NCBI GenBank assembly: GCA_029168955.1 | Contig: JAPDOI010000364.1 | Span: forward strand, 310,001-374,000 | Direction: 5' to 3' | Length of the DNA stretch: 64,000 bases | Source: Aplectana chamaeleonis | Lineage: Eukaryota; Nematoda; Chromadorea; Rhabditida; Cosmocercidae | Part shown: positions 1 through 24,130 of the stretch, piece by piece | Layout of the letters: each line of letters begins with the position of its first letter | How positions within the stretch are numbered: the first letter of the stretch is position 1 | Position numbers and translations under genes: made by a program | Notes under the pieces: generated by a model | Told to the model about the DNA's origin: nothing | The model's input: only the letters and a program-made list of their open reading frames with translations | The model's database searches: none

Positions 1-28
1 AACTCTGCCCCAACCCCTTCGTAACACT

Positions 29-189
29 CGCGTATCCTCTGGTTCCGAGCCAGATTTACTCTGTTCCCTCGCGCGCTTGTGCGGGGCGAGGGTAGAGACA
101 GCGAGGAATTGTGGGGAGAAAGAGACGCAGCGTAGGCACGCAGACTCACGCGGCGAACGGAAATAAATCACACTCGGAAACAGAGGATA
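29..189. repeat. Interspersed repeat, copy 1 (inverted relative to copy near 39 kb)
   Basis: About 160 bases that recur in reverse complement near 38957-39125. Shared landmarks are a GGTTCCGAGCCAGA-like block, the GC-rich stretch around GCGCTTGTGCGGGGCGAGGG, and the CGGAAACAGAGGATA end. A weaker relative lies near 11615-11660 in a slo-1 intron. It sits in intronic DNA 5' of the first slo-1 exon seen here. No coding sequence is evident and the family is not one I can name. Confidence 0.6.
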
Positions 190-422
190 CGTGCATGCCG
201 CTCCCGTTCGCATCGACCGGATGCGACTTAGCCAACAAGCCAACTATGGGAGAGCCTTTTTTTCAAGGAGAGAGAATTGATGTTTGAGAGGTATTTGAAT
301 AATTGGGAGATTCTCCTACGAAAGACAGGCAGTAACATTTATTTGTATGTAAATCTCTAGTATGTATCCGCTATCCTCATCTTTTTCTGCTCTTATCCGT
401 TAAGGAACCACGCTTTTTTCAG

Positions 423-12712
<12,290 letters not shown>

Positions 12713-13536
12713 CGAGCTCTACATTGACTACGGATATTTTTGCTCAACAAATTGTGGTCTAATGTCTGACCGTAATTCATCTCGCTTGGTGCACTTTGGG
12801 TGATACGATTCTCTGATTTCCTGTTCGACTTGGTTAAATTTTATATTATTGTTTTAGAGACTTCGGGAAATTCTTTATATAAGATGAATCTCAAACGCGA
12901 AACTGCAGTTAGGCTAAATATTAGCAACATCCATTTCGCCATATGCGGAAATCGTGTTTCTGACGAACTTATCTGATGCTAAGCTCAATTCCATTTTATA
13001 GGTTCAGGTCACAGCTCATCATCTCAAAGGTTGTTTCCTTTTCTCATCAGTTTCTATAATTTATGCATTGATCGACGTTCTGGAGAGCTTCACCATAGAT
13101 AATTCTCGATGGAGTGACAGAACTTCATGGACCGACACTTTCACTATTTCCTTACGCGAATAAGGGTATCTCATTGTACACATTGTTTGCCTTCCATTAT
13201 CCTGTGTTTTTTTGTGCAAATGTCTAAACATAAAGTATATAACTACGTGTTGTGCTTGTATATAGAATTATTTCAGGGAGTTTGAGGATGCAGTCAAACA
13301 CTCAAAATTCTGAGCCAGCAACATAAGCTTTTTTCCTCGGTTTCTTTACTGTATCCGAATTCAGCACAAGAAAAACGAGATTAGGCAACCATTCAGACTT
13401 TTTTTGGTGAGAGATTTTCCGCCTACTTTGTTGCCGTTGGCCCAAGATCGGCGCGGTTAACGTATGCCAAGGCTGATGGGATAGGACAATGCCTAAAAAG
13501 TGGGCGGAGAGTCTCCTTTTAACAAGAGATCTAAAT
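12713..13536. other. slo-1 3' flank
   Basis: Contains the slo-1 3' untranslated region and spacer. I see no canonical AATAAA close to the stop, so the poly(A) site is not assigned. No other gene evident. Confidence 0.4.
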
Positions 13537-14870
13537 GTTCATGTTCATGTTTATTACATAAGGTGAACTTATGTGAGGATATGATTATGATAATAATAAT
13601 CAAACCAGAAGAATAAAAGAACAAAAACGATCATAAATCTAAAACAAGGCAAGAGCGTTTTCGCAAACAAGGCAATTGTCAAACGAACACATTGGTGAGA
13701 AAAAAAAACTTCAGTGAAGAGGACAAAGTTTTGGGGAAAGCCTATTTGCTCGACAGAAACCTGTTCATAACCCTTAGAAAGCTAGTGAATTTACTAGGAA
13801 TTTCGAAGTGCTTACTAAGTTTGTCGTACTCGGAACCGGCTCGGCATACGAACGAGTTGGCCCTCACCAAAAGCTTATCCCGAGGTATTTGAATTTTGAA
13901 CGTGGGACCTCGAGTTATGGATTCTTCAAGAGGGAAAAATTTAGTTGCATCAAGATGAACAAAATTGTTAAGGATTTTATACGTCATGATTAAATATTGC
14001 TTCTTCCGTCTGTGAGAAAGTGATTCTAGGCCCAGTTGTGAATTCCGCACTGTGTTTTCAGGTACTGAATCGTAGGTAAACCTTCCTGTTCTCAGAAACA
14101 ATTTCCTTATAAAGCTATTTTGAACTTTTTCTAACATTAGAATATGCTTTGCTTTTATGGGGTGGAACACTGGTGCACCACACTCCAATAATGGCCTGAT
14201 GTAGACCTTATAGGCTTTAAGGAGCGTTTTGGGATCTGTGGATGATAAACATCTGAAAAGGTTACATACCTTTCGAGTAGCATTACTAGCAATGTTCTTA
14301 CAATGTGTATCAAAATCAAGATTCTGCGATATTTGAAAGCCGAGGTTTCGGATTTCGGAAACGTGAGAGATTTTAACGCCGCCGATGTTGTATATATTTT
14401 TCCCATTATTTTTACCCGGGTGTAAACTTTTCGTTTTTTGTTTGGCCAGGGAGGGTTCCAATGCTGAGACAATCCATGTATTGAACTTATGGCCGCCTGC
14501 ATTGCTCTAACGTCTCCCTGGCTCTCAATGCTTTTATAAACTTTCAAGTCAATAGCAAACGCCTTGCATGTGACTCCATGGATACTTATGATGCTTGGTA
14601 TTTTCCTTGTATAAATATTGAACAGAATAGGAGATAAAACTGATCCTTGAAGAACTCCGCTCTTTGCTGTTCTGAGGGGAGATAATTGGCCTTTGACATT
14701 GACACAGAAGTTCCGATGTGATAAAAATTCTTCCAGCCAACGAACTATCCTGGGATGGAGCCCGGTTACTTCTAGCTGTTCAATAAGTTTTTATGGGGTA
14801 CCTTGTCAAAGGCTTTTTCGAAATAGGGGTAAACAACATCGACAGAGTGATCTTGGACCATAACTCAGAA
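13537..14870 (-). mobile_element. CR1-type LINE 'A', segment 4: reverse transcriptase C-terminal half and 3' tail
   Basis: On the - strand this holds FEKAFDKVPHKN (about 14840-14800), LQGSVLSPILFN in the GVPQG position, a damaged FADDLK box (AFAIDLKVY) and, at 14461-13742, a 240-residue thumb and C-terminal region with LLECGAPVFHP. The 3' end has AATAAA and an ATGAAC-repeat tail near 13545. This is the downstream quarter of a LINE whose other parts are at 17844-18579, 19344-19472 and 43420-44290. Confidence 0.88.
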
Positions 14871-15179
14871 CTTTCCAAACATCTTACGAACGCCTTATCC
14901 AACATGTTACTCAAGTCTTCGGTGAGATGTTGCTTTAGCTGTGGAAAGCTGTCCCTATGCGTGACCGATAGCTGTTTGTAAAGATGAAGTAATGCTGAAC
15001 GCATCAATAGGAGCCCCGCTATACTAGGCTACCGGCTGTCGCGTCAGATTTGCAGGCCGTGACGTTATATGGAAGCAAGCCTGCACTCTAGCGCGGATGG
15101 TGGCACTTATTAACTCTATAACATTAGACTGTGTACTTCTACGTCGTTTCTAAGGGCTAGGTGTCGTGTTGATCAGCCC

Positions 15180-15780
15180 AGCGTCAATTTTTTTCCGCCC
15201 ATTTCCTAAAGTCTCCGCACAAGGCCTTCCATGAGTCCGATTTTTAAATCCTGGTACCCATGTGGTTTTCTGTGCTGCATTCACCTGCACAGGAATGCGA
15301 TCTCGTTGCTAGACGAAGTCATGCACCGTAAACTTCACCAAGAAATAGAGCGTTTCGTGATAGTTTATAGGGAATCAAGAGCACATTCCACGGCAAGTAA
15401 TGGTATTTCGGCCACTTTTCTGGACCTACATAATATGGAGTTGTATTCGAAGGATATGAAAATTTGGATAAGGATGCATTGGCAGGTCATGTCGTAAGCA
15501 TTCCAAAATAATTTTGACACTTTTTAGAGAGGGTTTTCATCTGAATTATGTTCAATGTTCAGCTCACAAAGAATCTGGTGAAATGTTTGTTGACGAAATA
15601 AAGCTCCATTCAAGAGGAGCAAGAGGATATCTCGCCGAAAAAGTCTTCAGCGACAAGTTTGTAATGGAAGCACCAGCGTGTAGGATATCAAAAAGAAAAA
15701 AGCAAGCTGTAAAAAAACGATACAGAGCGGTTTTCACGGCTCAAAACTCTCACCATCATCCACTACCACTGTTTTAAAGC
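15180..15780 (+). other. Short open frames of unknown nature
   Basis: Two neighbouring frames (15231-15497 and 15514-15777) lie inside the 3-kb element. Their translations match no family I recognise and have no clear domains. They may be element passenger sequence or chance. Confidence 0.2.
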
Positions 15781-16062
15781 GTTTCCTCGAAGTCAATATT
15801 CACGATGATTTTTTTCAAGTTTTTCACCTAAAATTATGAGTTGGGCACTATGTATGTTAGGCTGTCAAAAAAGTTCGGCACCAAATTTGTGTCAGCGGAT
15901 TTTCCTTATTCGTCTGTGATTTTTTGATGAAGTGTAGTACACCATTGAAAAGCACAATTATTCCCTATATAATGTTTTCATAGCTACTCGAAAAATTGGA
16001 TATGCTTTGAGGACCACATCAAAATATAAAAGGTGTTTCGTGCCACGGAATTCTTTGAATAC

Positions 16063-16691
16063 TACATATATTTAATGATCTTGTGCCAGACGAGGTTGGT
16101 AGGTGGATTCTTTTATTGAAGGCCTGACCTCCAGAGGCCTAAAAGGATCTCGAGAGTTACATAATTTATGATTTACCCTATCAAGCGCCTCGTCCCCCAG
16201 CAGCTCTGATGTGCTGTGAGAAGCAGCACAGACACATTTAACAAGATAAGGCGAACCCACCACGTCACTCCACCTTAGAGCAGGGCTCCTCCACTACGGT
16301 TGTAAGTATACCAGTACGCACGAATGAGAGCTACTGTGAAGAAGATTTTGATTACAACTCGCAGTGCTGAACAAACGGCAGGAGGTCATTCGTGATCGCG
16401 GGACGCTCAGATCTGTTGTTCATCAACGGGTCTCTTGCATGAATCCAAAAAGCCTCCAATGACTCCCTCGCTGATATTTCGCTTTCGCATGCCAGAATCA
16501 CACAGGTCACATCGTAATCAACTCCATCGTGCACCTCCATTTTATGTCTCTCAAGCGGTGTTCTTGAGTCGTTGCGCCGTTTACCGGCCTTTTAGGCCTC
16601 TGAAGAAGACGTTCAATCGAAACGTCAGGCCTTCAATCAAAGAATCCACCTACCATCCTTGTCTGGCAAAAGATCATTAGATATATTATAC
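16063..16691. mobile_element. Inverted-repeat element with GACGTTTCGATTGAACGTC core motif
   Basis: The left arm (about 16063-16145) and right arm (about 16590-16691) are complements, sharing TTAATGATCTT, GGTAGGTGGATTCTTT and AAGGCCTGAC. Next to the right arm sits CTCTGAAGAAGACGTTCAAT with a CGAAACGTC continuation. Noncoding. Confidence 0.65.
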
Positions 16692-17843
16692 TATGCCGAG
16701 GTTTGAAGAAAGGAGAACTTGGAGATTTTTTGAATACTCCTCGTTCTCCTACTTCTATCCGTCAGTACTGTTTCAGTTCATAGAATTTTACGACACTGTG
16801 ACTGTTAGGTTACAGCACCAAAATGGGATCGCCTTGAGATGCTCTCACCTGCACCTGAATTGTGATGAAAACATACAGATAGCTCTTAAATACTTGTACA
16901 AATACTGCTCGAAGTTTTGCCGCACTTCGCCGCTCGCGACGTTTTTGATAAAACGATTGCAAAAACTGATTCTTTTAAAAACGAAGTGATTTTAGGGAAC
17001 TTCGGCTCAGAAGTCACATAAGTGGGTAGCAATTTTATCCGTAAATATGATAGCGTTTTCAAGATTCAAAAAAGTCTCAATTCAAAAAAGTTACATGTAT
17101 CCGACACTTTTTTGCTAAATTTGCCAGATGCTCCCCGTTTTTACAAAACTTAGCGCGGGTATTGTACCTTTAATGCACTTTTTACCAGACTCTGACCATG
17201 AAAATTCATTAACAGACATTCTCAAATTACGTTTTGAGCCCTTAAACGGTGCGATTAAGAGAACGAGAGATACTCTATTGGATTAGGCGCATAAATTTTA
17301 CATGTTACTCCTAGCTTCTTCATGTCTAGAGGCAACACATGACAAAATGAGTTTGCAGCTGCGTAGGGAGCCCTTATCTACCAAAGTGTTGCGTCTAATC
17401 CGAAAGAGTATTGGACGAGAAACCACAAATTAGATGCCGAAGAAACTGTGACAAAACTGCCTCATAGATCACAGTGCATTACTTCGGCAAGCGCTAAGAA
17501 GTTTCCTGAGCACATTTTCCAACATACAACACATTGTAGAGAGACATCGTGAAAATCAGGACAATAAGAACGAAAACTCACCGGCTGCAATGTGGGGAAA
17601 CAGTGGTGAGGACGTACGCGAGAAATCGATTGCAGCGAGCGGGCAAAAATCAAATGACTAGCTTAACAATCCTCTAATATGTTCGATGCTTGACAGTAGC
17701 ATGCTTGCTCGCTAACGGATCGCACTGGCTGTCGCTTTCCGAGAATACTCGCGGCCCAAGCACGCTCGTGAGCTGTGCGGCTCGAGATAACACGTTGGAA
17801 ACATGTTGGGCGAATTTTATGTTGTTCGTATGATGTTTAAAAA

Positions 17844-18579
17844 GTTCTGAGAATTCGAGTCCAGCCATTCAGCGCATCTAACATGAGAGTTGTCTTAGAG
17901 CCTCCTTTACGAAAACCGTGTTGTTCGTCAGGAATTATTCTACTCTCATTGAGATGTTTAACGATTGTTTTTTCGAGTATTTTCTCGAAAATACGGTTAA
18001 ACGGACGTAATGCTTATTGGACGGTAGTTTGAAGGCTGATTGTAGGGTGGTTTTTTAGGGAGTGAAATAATGAGGGATTGTGTCCATTTCTCGGGTATTC
18101 CAGCGCGCATAAAGCAGAGATTGAAGATAGTTTCAAGGGGGCCAGCAATTTCAGCAGCAACTTTTTTAACAAATACAAGTGGGATATGGTGCGGGGTTAG
18201 AGAATGTGAATGGGGCCATTTAGCTAAATGTTCTAGGATTGTATCGCGGTGGAACCAGATGGAGTCCTGCAGTTGAGGGAATTCAAGAATAGGAAGCGTA
18301 CTTGTTTTTCCGTCATGAGGAGTGGAGTTCAAACTAGGTGTGGCATACACATTTTCGAATGTTTGTGCAAGTATTTCAGCCTTCTCCGAGTCTGAGCGGT
18401 ACTTATTATCTAAGCTGTCAGAAAGGACCTGTACCAAGGATTTATTTTTCAATTTAGCATTGAGCATTCGAAAAAATGAATTAGGTTTACCAGAAGCGAT
18501 AACCGTTTTTTCAACGAATGCAGGAAATTTTTTGAGTTTTCTAGAAAACCTATTCGAAAGAACTTAGAACCGATGTTTA
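17844..18579 (-). mobile_element. CR1-type LINE 'A', segment 3: reverse transcriptase N-terminal half
   Basis: Reads on the - strand from the pre-RT linker (NAKLKNKSLVQVLSD) through PEKWTQSLIISLPKK and NYRPISITSV to FEKILEKTIVKHLNES and QHGFRKGGSKTTLMLDALN, the fingers and first palm motifs of CR1/Jockey-group reverse transcriptases. One frame change lies near 18000. It is bounded on the left by the 3-kb element and on the right by the DD37D element. Confidence 0.88.
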
Positions 18580-19341
18580 CAGGGTGCGTAGTAAGTTCTC
18601 AGCCACCTTCATAAGTATTTTTAAATGCTAACAACATTCTGGTTCTTTTGGTAATCATAGAAGAATGTGTTTATTTGACTCAAAACTAACAAAAAATCAC
18701 AACAAGTGCTCAAAATTTCCACCATCGGCTTCGATGCACTTCTTAAACGCTTGGGGAAGCTCTGGACGATGGTCGAAAGTTCCGGCACTGTGACTTCGTC
18801 CCACGCCTTCTTTAATCCGGTCTTCAGGGCATCCACTGTGCTGAATCGCTTGCCAGAGATCTTGTCTTTCAAGATGGACCAAATGTAGAAGTCGAGGGGG
18901 TTCAAATCAGGGCTGTTCGAGGGCCAAATGTCCTTACCCCAGTACCCCGGGAACATCTGGTTGCAGAGAGCGAGGGTCGAGCGAGATCCGTGGGCCGGCG
19001 CCCAGTCCTGTTGAAGCGTAAAGCCAGCCTGTCCAAAGTGATTGGCAGCCCAGGACTCCAGAGCGTCTTTTAACACCTTCTTTTGGTAGGCTTGGGCATT
19101 GATCTTGAAGAAGGCGTGGGACGAAATCACAGTGCCGGAACTTTCGACCATCGTCCAGAGCTTCCCCAAGCGTTTGAAGAAATGCATCGAGGACGATGGT
19201 GGAAATTTTGAGCACTTGTTGTGATTTTTTGTTAGTTTAGAGTCAAATATACACATTTTTGTATGATTACCAAAAGAGCCAGAATGTTGTTAGCATTTAA
19301 AAATACTTATGAATGTGGCTGAGAACTTACTACGCACCCTG
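18580..19341 (-). mobile_element. DD37D (maT-like) Tc1/mariner element with 236-bp inverted arms
   Basis: Bounded by TA at 18578-18579 and 19342-19343. Both ends begin CAGGGTGCGTAGTAAGTTCT. The two arms (18580-18815 and 19105-19341) are near-identical inverted copies, and both correspond to the 3' coding end plus terminal repeat of the transposase gene. The 5' half of the element, with the DNA-binding domain and first catalytic Asp, is missing and replaced by the inverted copy. Confidence 0.85.
18621..19256 (-). pseudogene. Truncated DD37D transposase
   Basis: The frame keeps the second and third catalytic Asp, QQDWAPAHGS and SPDLNPLDFYIW, with 37 residues between the two Asp as in the maT group. 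The C-terminal part ends near the left arm. Residues 1-50 are derived from the inverted arm, not from a genuine N-terminus. It cannot encode a working transposase. Confidence 0.82.
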
Positions 19342-19343
19342 TA

Positions 19344-19472
19344 TTTGCGATAGACGGAAAAAGAAGAGATTTTTTCCAGGAGTTCTCCCTTAAATTTACG
19401 AATGAGATCAAGTAATTTGGCCATTTGGACTGGTGTAATGGTTTTCTCGTGCACGGAACATAGGTGTCGATA
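19344..19472 (-). mobile_element. CR1-type LINE 'A', segment 2: endonuclease-RT linker
   Basis: About 130 bases that continue the LINE frame (MAKLLDLIRKFKGELL) between the DD37D insert and the 23.9-kb insert. The last nine bases, GTGTCGATA at 19464-19472, are the left copy of the target duplication. Confidence 0.8.
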
Positions 19473-19560
19473 ATAAGAACGTAAAGGCCAACCGAACAGT
19501 GGTCGACACGACGCGGTCGAGTCGCGGCTTCGCATTGGAGCGCCGTTTCCTCCAACGAGC
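19473..19560 (+). repeat. Left terminal inverted repeat of the 23.9-kb element
   Basis: Matches the complement of 43332-43419 with only scattered differences. The last clearly shared block is ACGAGCC. Confidence 0.8.
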
Positions 19561-19824
19561 CCTTGCCTTCGCTGCTGGTCCAAAATACTGTTAGGCATGT
19601 TATGGGCTGCCGGAGGGAAGCACTTGGGTCGTTTCTCAAACAAGTTCTGTTTTCATGTAATGATATATTAAAGCGATAAGCGCTGTAAATTGAAGATTAG
19701 CGCGACTTCAGCTTGGCTTCATTCATGAAATCATGAAATCAAGGTGTCTTAGTCGTGTGAAACCAATATTCAATTTCTGGTACTGAAACCGAATTTAAAG
19801 AACATGCAATGCAACACTCTTTGA

Positions 19825-20130
19825 TTAAAGGCAGTGTTCACGATAATCTCGAACTTTGAGATTATTCGCTACTCAGAATGGAAATTTACGACTAAATTTT
19901 ACTAGATTACGACAAAAATTTAGTAAATTACCAGAGAATTTTACTAGATTTGGGCAAAGATTATTCGAAAATTACACGTAAATCTCTAAAATTTATTCGA
20001 AATCTAGTAAATTTTACTAGTATTTTACTCGTATTTTCGCTAAAATTTACCAGTGTTTTACTAGTCTTTTTTTTACTAAAATTTACTGGTAAATTACTCG
20101 TTTTTTACTAAAAAATTATTACGACTTCGA
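19825..20130. repeat. AT-rich repeat with TTTACCAGAGA/TTTACTAG motifs
   Basis: Begins with a TTAA plus AGGCAGTGTTCACGAT end of MITE family A and continues into iterated TTTACTAG and AATTTACCAG words. A relative with the same words lies at 39905-40125. Noncoding. Confidence 0.5.
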
Positions 20131-21480
20131 ACACAAAACTTACCGGAACTTGCTCGCATTTTGGTCGTTTTTCGACACACTCATTGTATTATAAATAACG
20201 ATGTAACACTTTATATAAATATATTTCATCTCAAATTCACAAACATAACAGTAACAGTTCAATATTCAACAGAAACATAAATTTACCAGTACCATCACAC
20301 CAATGACCAGATTCACAGAAACGAAAAATTGAAATCCTATATACAGATATACACTGCGTCTCAAAATACTAGCAAAATCGCAGAAAACGCCTACTCAGAC
20401 GCACAAAAAGACGCCCGCATTCTTTCAACAGAATTTTTAGAGCCAAAAGTGCACCTCTAATTACTACATAGTTAATTTGTGGATCAAGTATGATATAATT
20501 ATCATTTTTTCCCACACCAAATGTTAGAATCTTTCTTTTATGCTAGTTTCATACGCTTTTTCTAGCGATTTTTTCTGACTGGTTTTCGCCAGTAGTGGGT
20601 TCTTCAGAGCTTCGAAGATGCGTAAAGATTCACGCTAAGTACAAAGATATTCTACAACGCCAGAAAAAGATACCAAATCAAAAAAAATTTGGCAGCGAGG
20701 GTTGAGAACGCCGAATGTCGTGTGTGTTACAGGGTGTTGTAATCAATGCATACGACAATGATGGTCTTATAGTATTTGTCACCAGCCGCCTTGATGGACG
20801 AGAATTACCATGGTAATTCTCAAGTAAGAGAATTGGGGACACGTCGGTTAAGGGCGCGCTTTAACAGCTATACTTTGCTGTTCGACGTTTTGGGGTGGGG
20901 ACAGGCCTTGTTTGTAAAGCCCTTTAATGCCGTCTAGACGTGTCTGGAGCCGGTGACACCTACGACATTCAGCGCTCACACCCCCTCACTGACAATCACT
21001 CCTAAATATGATGAGTCCTTCCAGCCTGATTGTGTCATTTCTTTGTACTTAGCAGGGACCTCGTTGCATTTTAGAGGCTCTGAAGAAGCCATTATTGGTA
21101 AAAGCTAGTCAGATAAAGGATACAAGGAGAAGAGTCTAAAACTACCATGAAGGAAATTCTAGGATTCGATGCAGAAAAAAAAAGATTATCCTATCATATT
21201 GTATCTGCAAATTAACTGTGCAGCAATCAAAGATGCACTTCCAGCACTGAGAATTCTCTTCAAAAATCTTAAGTGTCCGCGTGGGCGTCGAAGTAGGAAA
21301 TCTCATGGACCCTACTAAAGTTTCAATACATTATCACGCCAATAGTGATGCAGTCTCGACTGCAACGAAATACAAATCCGAGATGCTCACGAACAGTTAG
21401 CTCCTACTGCCTGCTTCTCAGAGAGAATGTGTTTTCTTCGCTCGTAATCACTGCAAATTACAAATATCAAAATACCAATG
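20130..21480. other. Interval with one inverted-repeat pair (20560-20652 / 21040-21128)
   Basis: The pair shares TTTGTACTTAGC, GCTCTGAAGAA and CCAGTCAGAAAA-like words in opposite orientation and probably marks a degraded element. The rest is AT-rich with nothing recognisable. Confidence 0.4.
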
Positions 21481-21489
21481 TAGGAAACT

Positions 21490-22310
21490 GTGGTGAATTA
21501 AAATGCCTAATTTCTGAAAGTTGGGCTCCGCCGAAAAGGTCAAGGATTTGGCATTGCTCTAAAATGTAGTGAAATTGCTCTATTAGACTTTGCCATCAAA
21601 CTGATTTCCTAAATGTAGTGAAATTGTTGAATCGATTTGGCTGTTGTTGGTATATGCAGATAACATAATCTTTAAATGTAGTGAAATTGTTGCAAACGGA
21701 TTTGGCAGGAGCTCTATGAATTATTATCATGAATTAATAATGAATTAATATCACAGTCAAATCACGCGTCAGAAGGTACTCTGGCGAGCAAATAAAGACA
21801 AAAACAAAAAACTACTTAATTACTGCTGAACGAAATGTGGCCTTATGGGCCAGAAATAAGGTTTTTGAATGTTAATCTGCCTTTTCAGTGTACCTCCCAC
21901 TAAGGTACCAGACCTTCCCTCACCGATTAAATAAAAATCACGAAAACGAAATCTAACACAATTTATTAGCTACTGACGCTATGTCTTCGTGTCATCAACG
22001 CTTTTGCTGCTGGACTTATTCTTGTTCTCATGTAATTCAATATGCGCTCCAAGAAAAACCCCTTCTGACGCGTGATTTGACTGTGATAATTCATAGAGCT
22101 CCTGCCAAATCCGTTTGCAACAATTTCAGTACATTTAATGATTATGTCATCTGCATATACCAACAACAGCCAAATCGATACAACAATTTCACTACATTTA
22201 GGAAATCAGTTTGATAGCCAAATCTAATAGAACAATTTCACTACACTTGAGAGCAATGCCAAATCCTTGACCTTCCCAACTTTCAGGAATTTCACAACTT
22301 TTTCCAAGGG
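21490..22310. mobile_element. Inverted-repeat element with 265-bp arms
   Basis: Arms at about 21510-21780 and 22050-22300 are complements: GGTCAAGGATTTGGCATTGC on the left mirrors GCAATGCCAAATCCTTGACC on the right. Within each arm AAATGTAGTGAAATTG occurs three times at uneven spacing. On the - strand 22166-22120 reads LVYADDIII, resembling a reverse transcriptase box, so the arms may derive from a LINE. Confidence 0.7.
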
Positions 22311-22632
22311 TTTCCCTTCTACAATATCGTCAATCTCTAAAAGTCAAGTTGTTTTTTTTTGAGAACATAGTGGGGGAAATGAAGAAACAACCGCTCCGCT
22401 GCTAAGACTGCAAGATAATAGTTGTAACGCGGCTTCCTACAAATAAGATACAAGGCATATACTTTTTGAATTTAAAAGTCGAAAAATGAAGAAATGAGAT
22501 TAAAAATGACCCAATTGTACAGGGTCTAGGCACTATCCTTGACGGGGGGGGGGTTCTGGCGCACCTAGCTATCGTTCTTGTTGATTCGGGGGCATGGCTT
22601 GCGTACGGTGTTCTGAACATTAAACTGAGATC

Positions 22633-23690
22633 ATGTGCACGTCCCATGATGTCCTGCACACTCCTACTGAGACCCAGCACACATTCCATGACGTCCTGCT
22701 CATCCCTATTGGGGTCCTGCACATGCTTCATGATGTCCTGCACACTCCTACTGATGGCCTGCACACATTCCATGAAGTCCTGCTCATTCCTACTAGGGTC
22801 ATGCACACGTTTTATGATGTCCTGCACACTCCTACTAAGGTCCTGCACATATTCCATGACGTCCTGCACACCCCTACTAGGATCCTGCACACACTCTATG
22901 ATGTCCTGCACACTTTTACTGAGGACCTGTACACATTCCATGACGTCCTGCTCATCCCTACAGGGGTCCTGCACGCGTTCCATGATGTCCTGCACACCTC
23001 TATTGGGGTCCCGCACAGGTCCCATGATGTCCTGCACTCTCCTGCTGAGGTCCTGCACACATTCCACGACGTCCTGCACACCCCTACTGGGGTCCTGCAC
23101 AGGTCCCATGATGTCCAGCACACTCCTACTAAGGTCTTGCACACGTTTCATGATGTCCTGCACACTCCTAGTGGGGTCCTGCACAGGTTTCATGATGTGC
23201 TGCGCACTCCTACTAAGGTCCTGCACACGTTCCATGATGTCCTGCACACTCCTACTGAGGTCCTGCACGCATTCCACGACGTCCTGCACACCCCTACTGG
23301 GGTCCTGCACAGGTCCCGTGATGTCCTGCACACTCCTACTAAGGTCTTGCACACTTTCCATGATGTCCTGCACACTCCTACTGAGGTCTTGCACAGGTCC
23401 CATGATGTCCTGCACACTCCTACTAAGGTCTTGCACACGTTCCATGATGTCCTGCACACTCCTACTGAGGTCCTGCACACATTCTACGAGGTCCTGCACA
23501 CCCCTACTGGGGTCCTGCACACGTCCCATGATGTCCTGCACACTCCTACTAAGGTCTTGCACACTTTCCATGATGTCCTGCACACTCCTACTGAGGTCTT
23601 GCACAGGTCCCATGATGTCCTGCACACTTCTACTAAGGTCCTGCACACGTTCGATGATGTCCTGCATACTCCTACTGAGGCCCAGTATAC
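22633..23690. repeat. 42-bp minisatellite, array 1a
   Basis: About 25 units of 42 bases made of two related 21-base halves, consensus GTCCTGCACACTCCTACTGA then GGTCCTGCACACGTTCCATGA. Because 42 is a multiple of three, long frames run on both strands (14-residue repeat SVQDIMERVQDLSR on -, VLHTFHDVLHTPTE on +). I regard these as a consequence of the repeat, not as genes. Confidence 0.9.
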
Positions 23691-24130
23691 ATTCTACGTC
23701 GTCGGCCGCACTCTACTTTGGGTCACGCACACTTTTTACGGCGTTCTGCGCACTCCTACTTGGGTCCCGCACACTTTCTATGGCGTCCTGAGCACTCCCA
23801 CTTGGGTCCCGCCCACTTCCTACGGCGTCCGGCGCACTTCCACTTGGGTCCCGCACACTTTCTTCGACGTCCGACGCACTCGCATTCGGGTCCCACATAC
23901 TTTCTCTGGCGTCCGGCGCACTCTACCTTGGGTCCCACACACTTTCTTCGGCGTCCGGCGCACTCTACCTTGGGTCCCACACACTTTCTACGTCGTCCGT
24001 CGCACTCTACCTTGGGTCCCACACACTTTCTACGGCGTCCGGCGCACTCTACCTTGGGTCCCGTACACTTTCTGTGGCGTCCGGCGCCCTCTTACATGGG
24101 GCCCGCAAACTAACTTATGCGTCCGGCGCA
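23691..24130. repeat. 42-bp minisatellite, array 1b (diverged unit)
   Basis: Ten or so further 42-base units with a different consensus, GTCCGGCGCACTCTACCTTG then GGTCCCACACACTTTCTACG. Same period and phase as array 1a, so it is an older or separately homogenised block. It ends in TTAA followed by AGGCAGCATACACGCTC, a MITE family D end. Confidence 0.85.

Larger units (their letters stand above)
14871..17843. mobile_element. 3-kb TIR element inserted in the LINE reverse transcriptase
   Basis: The LINE protein is cut between its QHGFRKGGS..LDALNGW part (right) and its DVVY..FEKAFD part (left). The intervening 2973 bases have inverted ends: CTCAGAACTTT..AAACATC.TACGAAC on the left, and the same inverted on the right, with a further shared CCAACATGTT block. 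No transposase is recognised and no clean target duplication could be read. A second inverted-repeat element (16063-16691) is nested in it. Confidence 0.7.

Noticed and set aside
22402..23667. 421-codon - strand frame of SVQDIMERVQDLSR repeats
   Set aside because: Same minisatellite read backwards; no non-repeat domain attached.
22633..24130. CRISPR-like array
   Set aside because: Units are contiguous tandem repeats without unique spacers, in a eukaryotic genome.
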